A DNA stretch of 64,000 bases from NCBI GenBank assembly GCA_009809945.1, contig WTPW01000980.1, positions 201,352-265,351 on the forward strand, in the 5' to 3' direction. Numbering within the stretch: the first letter of the stretch is position 1; each line of letters starts with the position of its first letter. Below, piece by piece: positions 45,280 through 56,715 of this stretch. A program made the translations under genes and the position numbers. This stretch comes from Gigaspora margarita (lineage: Eukaryota; Glomeromycota; Glomeromycetes; Diversisporales; Gigasporaceae). The notes beneath the pieces are model-generated. The model worked only from the letters and a program-made list of their open reading frames with translations. It was not told the DNA's origin and made no database searches.

Positions 45280-45998
45280 ATTATATTATTTATGTAATGC
45301 GTTGATAATGCGTGTTGGTTGTCAATTAGATCAAGAAGTAGATAGACTATAGTTAATAATTTATAATAAATTATGTAACGAAAATTTTTTTTAAATAAAC
45401 GTATCTAATGTTTTGAAATTGGTTATTTAGTATTTGACTACGCTCCACTAATAATTTGCATGCGTACAGGATTTTTTCATATATATTAGTTAATCGTAAT
45501 AACTCAGTGCGTGCTCGCACATGATATCCGTAAATGTAATTGTGAAAAAAATTTTTTAAATTTTGCGTATTCCNGATTAGTTATCTTTTCGATCTGTAAA
45601 CTCTGTCACTGACAAAAAAAACGATTTGTAACAAAGCATGTACGTACGTACATGCTAAAAAATACAANTTTCATTCAAAAAAAAAATATGTATATTATAA
45701 ACATATGATAAGTAAACAACAATATTCATAGTATATATCAAACTAACTAATTACTATATTAATAACCCAGACTATACCCATCCTTAAATAATGTTCCCGT
45801 TCCTGGTTTTGCGTGACAGCGTCGCGCAGCTACCTTATTTAGTAAATTGTCACTTAAGTGATGTCGGCGATTATTAGTTGTTATTACAGAAACTAAAAAA
45901 ATTAGCTAGGTCGTACAAAAAGAGTAATTCAGCAATTTATTAACCCAAACAATATATATAAAATATAAACAACAATTTATATCAGGCTATAATAAAAT
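45280..45998. other. intergenic stretch with a CCGTTCCTGGT block and a palindrome
   Basis: AGCATGTACGTACGTACATG with its final CT (45635-45656) is a perfect 22-bp palindrome. CCGTTCCTGGT at 45797 is followed by GCGTGAC-AGC-GTCGCGC, a stem kept by a G-T wobble. Otherwise no gene up to the kinase stop codon. Confidence 0.5.
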
Positions 45999-47822
45999 TC
46001 ATTGTTCATCTGCTTCCGAACTGGCGACATTTTTCTGATGGGCAGCAGCAGCTTGGACTAAACGAACCATCTCGCCTATATAGAAAGAAATATCCGTTGA
46101 AATCATTCGATAGGGTCAATATCTCTTGGAACATTTATCAGGATTTCTTAGAATACTTACTAGGATCTTTAGCAGAAAGTTGTTCAAACATCTCAAGGTC
46201 TTTAGCAGAAAGTAGTCCAAACATCTCAAGCATCTTATTATAAATTTGTTCGTTATTGGTTTTAATAGATTCTAAATTAATATATTTATATATTTAATAA
46301 TAAGAAATCGTTAAAATATATATTTTTTATATTTAACAATAAGAAATCATTAAAAAATAGTAACACTTATTAATTCAAACGATTAATTCAAATGAAACAT
46401 ATTTCTCACTTTTCTCATTTTTCTCATTTTTCTCACTTAATATTATTTGATCAGTGTCGGCATCAGAAATACAACTTTGTGATGAATCTTTCCATATTTC
46501 ACCTGATATTATGTCTTCTTGTTGTATTAATTTATAAACTTGTTCAATTTCTGGTCGTAACTTAGGATTCCCATCCCAACAATCTGTATAAAGCTTAACA
46601 TAAGAGATAGTAGACCCATTTATTGGAGTTTCCCGTACTCCTTTTATTATTTCGATCGAAAATGCAAGAACGCTATTACATTTGCCAAACGGGGGTCGAC
46701 CATTGCTTGTGATTTCCCACAAAATTACACCAAGGCCATATATATCAGATTTGTAATCAGGTATTGCATTATGATCTAGTATCTCAGGGTCTACAAATGG
46801 TAAGCATCCTGTTATTTTCTGATTTGATTTACTATTACGGGAAAGAACTTTTGAAAGTCCAAAATCTGTAATAATGGCTTTAACACCATTACCATCCTTT
46901 TGGATAACCACATTCTTAGTATGCTAAAACAAGATAAAATTATTAATTAGACTTTAAACAATGTTAATTAACTGTTAAATAATGGATGTCTTACTAAGTC
47001 ACGATGTAAAATTTTATTTTTATGTAAAAAATATAAGCCGCAAGTAATCTGTCTTGCAATATTGACCTTCTGCTCCCAATTTATAGTATTTTTACTCAAA
47101 TAATAACGCAAATTACCGAGATCTGCGTACTCAAGTATCAGATAAAGTTCTGTTTATAGAAAATAATAGCCAAGCGCAATAAATACACAATACTACATGA
47201 ATTGTATGTACATGAATTGAAAATTCATATATAAAATTTACCAGATTCGTCGCTAGAAGTCGCAATTTGAAAAAGTTCAAATTTCAACAAAAATGCACTT
47301 TCATTTTACATGTTGATGTAAGTTAAAATTTATATCGATACCTCGATACACCAAAAAATTTGATTACATTTTCATATCCTACAAGAGATTCTTTTTCTTT
47401 ATTTTCTTCATTCGTTATATTTGAATGTACTAGTCCAATATTATGAAAAGCCTTAATCTGTTCAAATATATTGAACGGGAATGTTGTATTAGTACATAAA
47501 TAAATTAGCGACACATAGGTCTTACCTCTTTAATAAACTCATCGTTATCTGAATTTGTTTCTTCAGAAACTACTACTGTCTTCAGAACGACAGTTATATT
47601 CTTCTCTATCCATTTCGCTTTTGTAATAACTCCAGAGCCTCCAGTTTCAAGAAATTCTGTTTTTTCATTAATCTTACTCCAACATATGAAATCTATTATT
47701 TTATTTTCACTAATCCTCTTAATATAAGCTTCTTTAGTTTCATTATAATTACGCCTAGTTGTTAAATACTTGGCCTCGTTAGTTCCTGACATAATAAATA
47801 CTGTATAACTCGAATTTTTCAT
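45999..47822 (-). CDS. TKL-type protein kinase, 7 exons
   Basis: The exon model is 47822-47526, 47457-47342, 47297-47242, 47149-46995, 46923-46410, 46271-46161 and 46075-45999 (441 codons plus stop), with GT-AG introns and matching phases. Without the last splice at 46410, exon 5 runs to a stop at 46375 (390 residues). Kinase signatures are a weak glycine loop (GGSGVITKAKW), the ATP-binding lysine (VVLKTV), a hinge-region EYADLGNL, the catalytic loop HRDLHTKN, DFGLSK, DPE in place of APE, and SDIYGLGVILWEI. All catalytic residues are present. The predicted tail has SEKNEKNEK, a doubled LSAKDLEMFEQLSAKD and an Ala-rich end. It would phosphorylate Ser/Thr proteins in the cytosol; substrates are unknown. 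The start could also be the second ATG, 30 bp downstream (MSGTNEAKYL). Such kinases are greatly expanded in arbuscular-mycorrhizal fungi. Exon 3 is only 56 nt and the least certain. Confidence 0.82.
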
Positions 47823-47852
47823 CTTATTTTTTTAAACCTTAAATTTATATCC

Positions 47853-47976
47853 GAGTTTACTAATTTCTCCCACACTTCTGATTGGTTCTACTAATTATTC
47901 ACATATCGGAGCATCTGTGTTATTAATCAATCTTATAGTACTCCGGTAGTAAGTGTAGGGAGAAATTAGTAAACTC
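47853..47976. mobile_element. MULE-like miniature (124 bp) in the kinase 5' region
   Basis: GAGTTTACTAATTTCTCCC and GGGAGAAATTAGTAAACTC are perfect inverted ends, flanked by the 9-bp duplication TTTATATCC at 47844-47852 and 47977-47985. It ends 31 bp upstream of the kinase start codon and so probably lies in the leader or core promoter. A 9-bp duplication points to Mutator-like mobilisation. Confidence 0.82.
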
Positions 47977-47985
47977 TTTATATCC

Positions 47986-48368
47986 AGTCATTTGGTAAAC
48001 TTGTTTTATTTATTTTTAGTAATATCAATCTGAATTTTTACATTTTTTGAACCACTACTGCAGACGCTTATATTGATCAATTGCTACTTTTATTAATTGG
48101 TATTTCAGCAACAAGACATAATTGTTGAAGATTACACAATTATCCGGTTATTCAAACCTAAATATTAGTGATATAATGTAGTTGTCACTACGGCTTCCGG
48201 TTAAAAAAATTCATTTAAATTGCTTTCTAACATTTTTATTAATACTCAACGCATGCTTAGTCTGTTTTGTCTTATATTTACGTTTTCTTTTTCTTTGCAC
48301 ACTAAAAAGTTATTGCTTACACAGGTTTGTTTTTTTTTTTACTACAAAAGATGGTCTAATTCCAATGA
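47986..48368. other. non-coding stretch upstream of the kinase
   Basis: Open frames on the + strand near 48182-48405 are Leu/Phe-rich and without motifs; they run into the hairpin at 48369 and look spurious. Confidence 0.45.
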
Positions 48369-48468
48369 CAAGGACGTGAGATCTTGTGATTTACTGCGTT
48401 CTTAAAGAATATATACCATAGATTTTATTCCATTTAAAAACATAAATCACAAGATCCCCACGTCCTTG
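48369..48468. mobile_element. short TIR element (100 bp), CAAGGACGTG ends
   Basis: CAAGGACGTGAGATCTTGTG and CACAAGATCCCCACGTCCTTG less one base are inverted repeats continuing to ATTTA/TAAAT. TSD not found. It may also fold as a stable RNA hairpin if transcribed. Confidence 0.6.
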
Positions 48469-48469
48469 C

Positions 48470-49110
48470 CTGATGGCCCTGATGGCTGCTAACTCTACCC
48501 GCTGATTCCTCAGTTCCTCAATTGGTTAATTACTCTTTAATACGTACTAGCACTTAACCAAATAGTTTTCCCTTCCTGACATATGTTTTAATAATAAACA
48601 TCGCAATGTGTGAACGCATATACACTTACACAAACTGAGTCGTTGTAAGGGAATTGTTATTTTCCACTCATTATTTATAAATAGTATGACAATATAACAA
48701 TTTCAATAGATAAACCTTTTCAGTAATTGTGACATAGAAATATAGATTGTATAACTCATATCATTTATCCATATATTGATATATGTTATGTATACCATTG
48801 TTTATATCAATGTGCGTTGAAAAAACATGTATTGTTAACGAACCTTGTTTGTTTTTTCATAAGCAATACCCAGTACATACTTTTCTGTGTTAAGAAGCTA
48901 TAGAAATTTTCTTTGTTTTCTTTGTTTTTTTTTTTTATGAATATCCTAATTCTGCAATATACCCTTTTTATTAAACGGCATTGTGCACATTTGCTACAAA
49001 TGCATTTATATGTCAAACGCGGATTATACTCCGAAAATTCATAAACTAAAAAGAGATATTTACATGCAGCTGAATGCAAATTAATAAAATTAAATGTAAC
49101 AGTTAAGATA
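48470..49110. other. non-coding stretch with a Cys-rich open frame on the - strand
   Basis: A 90-codon - strand frame at 49079-48807 contains CICSKCAQCR, but the rest is Lys/Asn/Phe-rich low complexity and there is no splice or homology support. I do not call it a gene. Confidence 0.35.
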
Positions 49111-49117
49111 GTAAAAT

Positions 49118-49395
49118 TAGTCCAGGTCCGGCCTTGGTCGTCTTGATCCTAAGCTTTTAGGTTTAGCATGCAAACTTTAGACCAGGTCCCTACGCAGTAA
49201 GTCCTAGTATCAAGGGACGAAGCCCCGAACTAAGTACTAACGAATTAAAAGAATATATCAATACATTCGTTAAGATACTACCTTTAGTGACTATTATTAT
49301 ATTATTCAGCCAATCAGAACCACTAAACAACTAATCATGTGACGGGATTCACTATGAACATATAGACCCAGGTTTTAAAATTAGGACCTGGACTA
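49118..49395. mobile_element. TIR element (278 bp), TAGTCCAGGTCC ends
   Basis: TAGTCCAGGTCC (49118-49129) and GGACCTGGACTA (49384-49395) are perfect 12-bp inverted repeats. Related words, GACCAGGTCCC near 49162 and CTGGACCTAT near 49420, lie inside and just outside. TSD not resolved. No gene. Confidence 0.6.
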
Positions 49396-49431
49396 GGTCT
49401 CAAAAACAAGTTATAAAGTACTGGACCTATA

Positions 49432-49583
49432 GTCATCTCCTATATAATCACACCCTCTTTGCAACACCATTTTTTGAAAACTTGTTGGTAATATATATAT
49501 TTAAAAGCTTTACATTACTATTAAAACTTTATAATCACATTATTTTTATGTGCGACAAAGTGTGTGATTATAAAGGATGATGG
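49432..49583. mobile_element. pogo/Tc1-like miniature (about 150 bp)
   Basis: CATCTCCTATATAATCACAC on the left is mirrored by GTGTGATTATAAAGGATGAT on the right. The ends resemble the CTCTATAATCACA termini of the element at 53896. Flanking TA is only approximate. Confidence 0.5.
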
Positions 49584-49589
49584 CACGTA

Positions 49590-51985
49590 CGTACCTGGTC
49601 GTAGAGTCTGTCACATGTAATTTAAAAATTGTGAATATTATTATATCACTTATTTTAATTAATGATAAATCCGGTTAACAACTAGATTTGTAAATCTACA
49701 TAAAACAAATTACGCCAAACCTTATTTTTTCTAAAATTGGAAACAAGTATAGTTATATAAATTTTGCATACGTACACACGTACAGTGCAGTAAATCTAAA
49801 AACCTCAAGCACTTTATATAGAATAATGATCAATTAACAATATAAAAATAAGCTAAACTCAATAGCAACTTAATTTAAGTTTCAAAGCATGAATATAATA
49901 GTTGCTATTAAATACATATTTATTCTTGGCGTATAATTTCTATGCAAAGAATTTGAGAATTCTATATTCTTTATTAAGATGGATAATTTAAGAAAATTTA
50001 TTCCAATGCGTTGAGATTGTGATTTTAAAATGTCTTACATCGTACATGTTCAAAATCCCGGTTCTAGGTTGACGAAAAATTAATTATTCAAATTTTATTA
50101 ATTAAACCGTTTATTAGGAATGTGCCACTGCAATGTGATTTTAAAATTCAGACTAGCTGGCATAATTTGTTCAGTTTGAACATATTGGCTAATTTGTGTC
50201 AATATGCGGGGACATGCAGAAGTGGATTTAGTACCCTAAAAATTGTTATAGAGGGTCAAGTTGTTTGACAGGTGATATTTAATAAAATTTTAACGTTATA
50301 AAGACAACAATATACAGTACAAAGATGTCAAATGATGCCTTTGCAGGGTTAAAACAGTCAAATGATATGTCCGAGTAGAGCTCAATGAATAGCAGGAGGA
50401 TGGGTTTTAGCTGGGACAGATGGGTTTGACGCATAATCTCGCATCATCACTATATCCGTATAATTTAAAATTATTAGGTATAATCGAGTAATTGTTTTGT
50501 ATGTTTAACCAATTAAATATGGGAAAGTATGGGTTCAAATTAAAAATCGATTCCTCCAGCTAAGGACCACTTCCACCGATTAGCCCATATGAAATGCCGC
50601 AAACTGCGTATCCTGCGCAATAGATTCAAAAAATGCACGGTTGCCCATCCATAATGTGACGGAATTAATAGCCGCCATTGCTATTAATTCTACCTCAAAG
50701 TTAAAGCAACGCTAAGAAATTGTTTAGCCACGCAAGGGCTATTTGGGTATGTATCTAATTACTTTGGTCGGTTATTATTTACGCTCCAAAGCACTTACGA
50801 ACTCTTTACCTTTCTCTTTAATCTTATGCATACCTCTATTTTAATTACATAATATTGCGATCACACCATTTTTTTTCTACTCTATTACGACATATTTCAT
50901 GTATACTTGCCGCCAAATCAAACTCTTATAGTTTGCCACACCTAAATCCCAAATCCTAAACTCAGGATAAATTAATCTCTCAAAACTTTATCTAAACAAA
51001 TTAATATATTCTTATAGCTAAACAGAATATATTTATAAATACCAAATCCGTTATTTTTTTATTTAATTTTTTATAAATAGCAATTGTTTTTTTAGGGTTT
51101 AGGATTTTGTGCTGACAAGTATAATTCCATGCTCTAATATTAACCTTCATAATTAATTTGTACACCACAAGCTAATCAATTCCTGAATTTCAGGGTTGTC
51201 TAAAGCCGTGCTCAATTATGTTATTTTGATCGACACGGATCTGCCGAAGAGAAAAAAATAGCAAAAAAAAAAGTGAAAACACAAAAATAAAAGTGTCTAA
51301 ACCTATCTTGGGGATGTCGGGAGGACAATTTTATTGCCTAACCCAAACACCAGACTACCCATTACCTTAACTTTAACTTTAATTTAAAAGTCAAAAACAT
51401 ATGACAGGACACGACTTTAGACATCCCCTAAATTTCGTTTACGATCCTATCTGGTAATCACGTGAACCACGTGATGCTTTGATCGATCGATCCTTCGTAA
51501 AGTTTTTTTTACAATTAGCACTTATTAAAACGACTCATTACCTATACATTTAGTGTTACATTCTATTCCTTTTCCAAAGTGCATCATTTACGGCGTTTTA
51601 CCATCACGGCTAGCTAAGATTAGATTTTGTGTTTAGACTATGTAAATAGTACCAAATAGCTCAATTTCTTCAAATTTTAGAGAAATTTTCATTTCAATTT
51701 ATTAAAATAAGATAGCTGTGCAGGATCAATATGATTATGGAAAATCAAAACTGTCATGTTCAAATAGCTTAGAACCTATTGTATGTATTAAGTAAAAAAT
51801 TACAGTTCAATAGCATAAGAAATGCTATGAACAACTATTTTCATTAAAAATATACTAATTATACACACTGAAATTTTACTGCAAATAAAATGAAATCAAA
51901 ATTAATGAAGTCAAAAGATTAATCATTTAACTTGTCCAGTACATTTCATAACTGAAAACTTACACTTAAAGTATGGTGATCTCCA
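49590..51985. other. long intergenic stretch without a supported gene
   Basis: The part 50540-50830 is clearly richer in GC. GAATTAATAGC-CGCCATT-GCTATTAATTC (50662-50690) is a perfect hairpin, and ATCACGTGAACCACGTGAT lies near 51456. A partial inverted pair, GTGTCTAAACC / TTTAGACATCCCC, flanks 51290-51430. No frame with protein motifs was found. Confidence 0.4.
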
Positions 51986-51989
51986 TTTC

Positions 51990-52610
51990 CCTGAAGTAAG
52001 AGTTCATCTTGCAAATTGCTAAAAAAGTCTGGGTATGCTTGTAAAGTGTCAAAAAAGCCTGGGTTAGTTTTTTTGCAATGTGCCAAAGAAGTAAGAGTTG
52101 TGTTCTTGCAATTTGTCAAAATAAAATAATTAATAAAAAAAAATAAAAAATAAAAAATAAAACAAAAAACCAACAAGAACAAAAAAATGTTCAATGTAAA
52201 AATAAATAAAGCCCTAAGTGAATTTTTATTTCTCTAAAAAAACATTCTTTTAAATTTAGAAATTGCTTGGAGAAACCAGTTGCATGTTCTTGCATAGTGT
52301 TAAAAGGCTGAGTTAACTTGCACAAAGTGCTGAAAAGTCATTGGTTTTCTTGCAAAGTGACAGAGAAGTTAGGGTTGGTGTTCTTTAGTGATGGGCAATT
52401 TGCAGTTTTTTCAAAAATCCCGCATGGGATGCGGGATCCTGCATGTTATCCATGCATGATTCGCAGGATTGTTTACCAGAATTATGTAAATTTCAGCTAG
52501 AATTATGGTATTGGCCTGAATTATCCCGCGCATCACGTGATGGATTACACGCAGGATCCCGCATGATGCCCATTACTAGTGTTCTTGTAAAGTGCTAAAA
52601 TAAAATAAAA
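51990..52610. repeat. minisatellite, ~34-37 bp TTCTTGCAAAGTGCCAAAAA units
   Basis: Units with TTGCAAAGTG(C/T)(C/T)AAAAAAGTC and GGGTTGGTG recur about eight times, split by two AT-only blocks and by the hAT-like miniature 52386-52578. An 82-codon - strand frame over the array is a by-product of the repeat. Confidence 0.6.
52386..52578. mobile_element. hAT-like miniature (193 bp), TAGTGATGGGCAA family
   Basis: TAGTGATGGGCAA at the left and GATGCCCATTACTA at the right are inverted repeats with small changes. The flanks are a perfect 8-bp duplication GTGTTCTT (52378-52385 and 52579-52586). GGATCC/GCGGGAT/GCATG words repeat inside. It is a short relative of the element at 19748-29171. Confidence 0.87.
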
Positions 52611-52611
52611 A

Positions 52612-53890
52612 AAATTAAAAAATAAATAAATAAAAAAAACAGAACAAACCAAAAAAATTGAAGTGAAACCAAAAAAGACATGACAAAAATGAAAAAACAA
52701 TAAACTAAATAGAAGATCTAATTATAAAAAAAGATTTTGTTAAAGAAAAAAAATAAAAAATGATCTAATCTGATCTTGTAATATGCAATATGTACATCAT
52801 CAAAATATTTCAAAAATATTAGTCCAATGTGCTCTTGATATGATCCAGGTTACAAATTTACTAATCCAGCTTGGTTTCCTAGTCCAAAAATATTTTAATT
52901 GATAGTCTGCAGTTAAAGAGCTAAAATTTTATAGTAAAGATTAGTGGGCATGTGACTAGTAACCTTATATAGTAAGTGGAATGCCGTGTGCTTCAATTCT
53001 TAAAAAAAAACTCTATAGTAAATAATTGAAAAATACTCATATCTTATGATTTATCAAACCGATTTTTATGCTTTTACTACCATTAGAATCACAAAAATTA
53101 GCTTTACAACCTCAATTAAGCAATATGAAAGAGTTACTTAATAAAAAAACTTTTATATGTAAGCAAACCCCATTTTTACACTATAGAAAAAACATATAAA
53201 TTTCTGATTTTGCTTATTATAAGATTTATCATTTTTTTAGGCCTTTAGAAATAATTTACTAATTAAATGATTTTAAAATATTTTAAAAATATTAGACCTA
53301 AAATTTTTTGAAATTACCTTCAAAATATTTCAAAATTATTTCAAAATATTTCAAAATTATTTTTAAAATATTTCAAAAATTTGATATTTTGAAATATTTT
53401 AAAATATCTTTAAAAAGATTTTATACATATAATTTTGCTAATGTTAAAGTTCATAGCAGATTATTAATATTTTTATTTTCTTAATATTGCTTGCATCAAA
53501 TTGTGTTTGGTTTACCTAAATGAAATTTGTTAAATGCTTACTATCTAGATTAGGTTATTTAGTAACAAAAATCATTAATAAAACCATGACACTGTATATA
53601 TAAATTTGAATCAAAACAATGATTGCACTGTGTTTTAAATTAATATAACCTAGGTTGGTTTCAGATGCTATTTTAATTTGCTTGTTTGGAGGTGATCTGT
53701 AGTTTCTGAGCAAAAGAATTAGATATACAGGATTATTATTAAATTTCTTTTGCAATTGATGAATCCATTAACCATATTATTAAAATTTTCTTTATAACCC
53801 AAATCTAATACCAAATTGAAAGCTTTTTTCATTTTTCTAAACCCAAATGCATATTTGTTTTTTTTGTATATGTTTTTTGATTTTATATAT
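52612..53890. other. AT-rich stretch with TTTCAAAATAT low complexity
   Basis: Positions 53280-53410 repeat ATTTCAAAATA on both strands. No coding region is seen elsewhere. Confidence 0.45.
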
Positions 53891-53895
53891 AAATA

Positions 53896-54650
53896 CAGTC
53901 AGATTTCTCTATAATCACAAGTTGGTTGCACCCTATTTTAGTGATTATATAGAGGTGTAACTATAAATAAAATACTTTGCATAGCCACATGACCAAAGGC
54001 CAATAAGTATTATATTTTTGCATATTTGAAATACTATTAAACAATTTAAAATGGTTGATAGTAAATAACTTTTGATCCAGTGCCCAATTTGAATAAAATG
54101 ACTACCAGAATGTTTGACTCAATGAAACAATTCTAAAGAGTCTAAAATCATCCAAAACTAGTTACAAAATGCTAAGATTATAAGGATTTTTTACTTAGAT
54201 GTTTAAATTTAATTAATTCTTAAACATGCAAGTGATACAAATTCTTAATGATCACAGAAGCTTGTTTTGGATTTTAATGATCTTGGGCTCCTTAGAACCA
54301 TCTTATTAAGACAAACATTTTGGTTATTGTTTTATTCAAATAAGACCACTGCAGCAATAGTTATTTGCTATCAAATCTTTAAGAATTTTTAATAAAAAAT
54401 TGTAAATAAACATGAATATGTATATTGTCCAATCAGATGTTATAATGCATATTTAGCCAAAATTTGTAATTATAATGAGGGTTTATTATTAATAAAATTG
54501 ATAAAAAATCAAAATATTTTTGTGTTAGTGATTATAGGTGATTTGTGACTATAATAAGGTTTTTTTACTAAATTTAAGTTTGTTGCACAATATTGGGTGC
54601 TTATATAGAGGTGTGACTATATGGGGTGTGACTATAGAGAGGTCTAACTG
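53896..54650. mobile_element. pogo/Tc1-like non-autonomous element (755 bp)
   Basis: The left end CAGTCAGATTTCTCTATAAT and right end (inverse) CAGTTAGACCTCTCTATAGT are matching TIRs, both flanked by TA. Subterminal copies of GTGATTATATAGAGGTGT and GTGTGACTATATGGGGTG recur inside each end. No transposase frame exists; open frames near 54540-54760 overlap the TIR on both strands and are spurious. Confidence 0.78.
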
Positions 54651-54654
54651 TATA

Positions 54655-55875
54655 TTTGGTGCTCTAAGCTTATTAAATATATATAAATTGAATATTAAGT
54701 GTTCATCATTTTTATCATGTTGGAGCTGAGTCATTATTCTTATAGTTTCATCTTGCAAATTAGATAGAATATCCTAGTCTTGAATATGCTCTGTGTACTA
54801 TTATTTAGATATAAGACCAATACTAAATTTAGCAATTTTGGAGTTTATTATAACTTGAAAAAATGTGAGCAAGCAAGCTATAATTAATTATAGTTATGCA
54901 TATACATAAATAATACTATCTAGTAGTAAAATAATATATTGCTTGTATAATTTGGTAAGACCAAAAAGCTCACAGATTTCTATAATATCAGATAATTCTA
55001 TTTTTTCTAAATATTTTTCAAAAAAAACTGAATAAATGTTTGCAATCTATTTAAATAATTTTTGAGAAATCTATTATTGTAATCATAATTACTATCCTAA
55101 TAAGCATGCACTATTGTAATTATTATTGTTTATAATAACTAATTCTAGTATTAATATATCTATATATTGTTAATTATTTCTTTGGAAATATTTCTAGCTT
55201 GATATAATAATGAACCAACAATTTGTTAACATTAAACTAATAAAATATATAGTATTAGATATTTTGTTATTAATTTAATGACTTTAGAGAATATAGATTT
55301 AATAATAGATAGTGCTTGGTTAGTTGAAAGATTTTGAAGGTTCTTATTGTGCTGAGCCTATTTAGCTTTATTGTCCAACAAATTTTGAACCTGATTATGT
55401 AAATTGCATAATAAGGAGGTGTTACTAGTACCAACCTTAATTGACTAGTTTATAACTTTTATTCTTTGCATATTTTGGATTCTAGCTATAAAGCACTTTA
55501 ATTAATAGTATCTTGCCCATACCAGATAACAATTATATAATATATAGTTTGAATAACCTAGTTTTAACAAATAAAATTTTCTAGTAGCCAAATCTGAAAT
55601 TTACATAATATGGTCAAAATTTGATATTTTTATTATATGCAACCAAATTTGATATTTTTATTATAAGTATTCTATTTATATACTATGTTTACATACACAA
55701 GTATATTAATATCTCAAAATTCTGGTTATAAAACAGCTTTTGAAGTTCTAACAAAAAATATTTTTTGCAAAATTTTAGCATAAACTATAAATACTCTAAT
55801 TCTAAAACTAATTTTACTAGATTCTTAAATAATTTATATAAGCTTATATTTGGGCATAATAATAACCTATATTCT

Positions 55876-55876
<1 letters not shown>
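54655..55876. other. AT-rich stretch, no gene
   Basis: AAATTTGATATTTTTATTAT is repeated in tandem near 55617-55660. The word GCAAAATTTTAGCATAAACT near 55770 matches the shared miniature core. Nothing else can be supported. Confidence 0.4.
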
Positions 55877-55916
<40 letters not shown>

Positions 55917-55990
55917 AAATTTGGCGCATCTTGGATATATCTAGCCAAATTTGGCGTACCTTGAATATATCTAGCCAAATTTGGCGCATT
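55877..55990. repeat. A37 run followed by a 30-bp repeat
   Basis: Thirty-seven As (55877-55913) are followed by about 2.5 units of TTGGCGCATCTTGGATATAT plus CTAGCCAAAT. The A-run could be the 3' end of a short retro-inserted RNA, but no TSD was found. Confidence 0.6.
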
Positions 55991-56530
55991 TGATGAGAAG
56001 TGACTTGGAGCACCATACAAAAAAAAACACAAAACTGATCTACATTCTCTAAAAAATAAAAAATTTCTCATTACTTTACATTTTTACTAGCACATTTCAA
56101 ATATAAACTTATAAAACTTATCCCATTAGCATTATTTTAAATATAGCCTTTTAGTCATTAGCTGTTTTAAATATAACCTTTTTATCCAATACCTAGTTTT
56201 CAAATAACCTTTTTTTAAAAAAAAAGGCCTATATTAGCAATTATTCAAATATGAGCTTATATAGATTGTTCAGGTTCTACTTTGCTCTAACTTTAAACTG
56301 AGTTAATTTTTGCTTGACAAGTTATATATTATACAAAGATATAAATCAATAAGACATATTAATTTGATCTTCTGTTTAACATAACCTTTCACTTTTTAAA
56401 CTTTATTAGCCACAGGACGTCCTTTTACAGGGATTTCAAATGCAGTTACTTATAAATCAAATGAGTTAACACACCTAATTTTATATATAAATTTATGTAA
56501 AAAAATTATTTAAATTAAATTATTTAAAAA
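55991..56530. other. AT-rich stretch, no gene
   Basis: It has a repeated AAATATAACCTTTTTA word (56130-56220), otherwise nothing supportable. Confidence 0.4.
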
Positions 56531-56534
56531 TATA

Positions 56535-56640
56535 CAGTCGCCTCTCTCTTATCTGAACAGGCTGTTCCAAAAGATGTTGTTCAGTATAGAAAAAGTCCAG
56601 AATACAAAATTCTCTTTCTAAACTGAATACTAATAGAAAT
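56535..56640. mobile_element. solo left end of a pogo/Tigger-like element
   Basis: TA is followed by CAGTCGCCTCTCTCTTATCT and GAAC, a terminus typical of pogo/Tigger elements. A downstream GTTCAGTATAG may be an inner repeat. No right end was found. Confidence 0.45.
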
Positions 56641-56715
56641 TCGGTATATAAAGAGTAACTAATAAAATTAACCTCACGTGACCTGGAAATAAGCTAGTTC
56701 AAAAATAAGCTACTC

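Noticed and set aside
48807..49079. Cys-rich frame on the - strand (CICSKCAQCR)
   Set aside because: The cysteine spacing is suggestive, but the remainder is low-complexity Lys/Asn/Phe and no splice sites or neighbouring exons support it.
53555..53755. 66-codon - strand frame
   Set aside because: No motif, no start context, biased Ile/Asn composition; it is as expected for AT-rich non-coding DNA.
55844..56071. 75-codon frame with a Phe run on the - strand
   Set aside because: The Phe run is the complement of the A37 tract, and the repeated NLARYIQ comes from the 30-bp tandem repeat.
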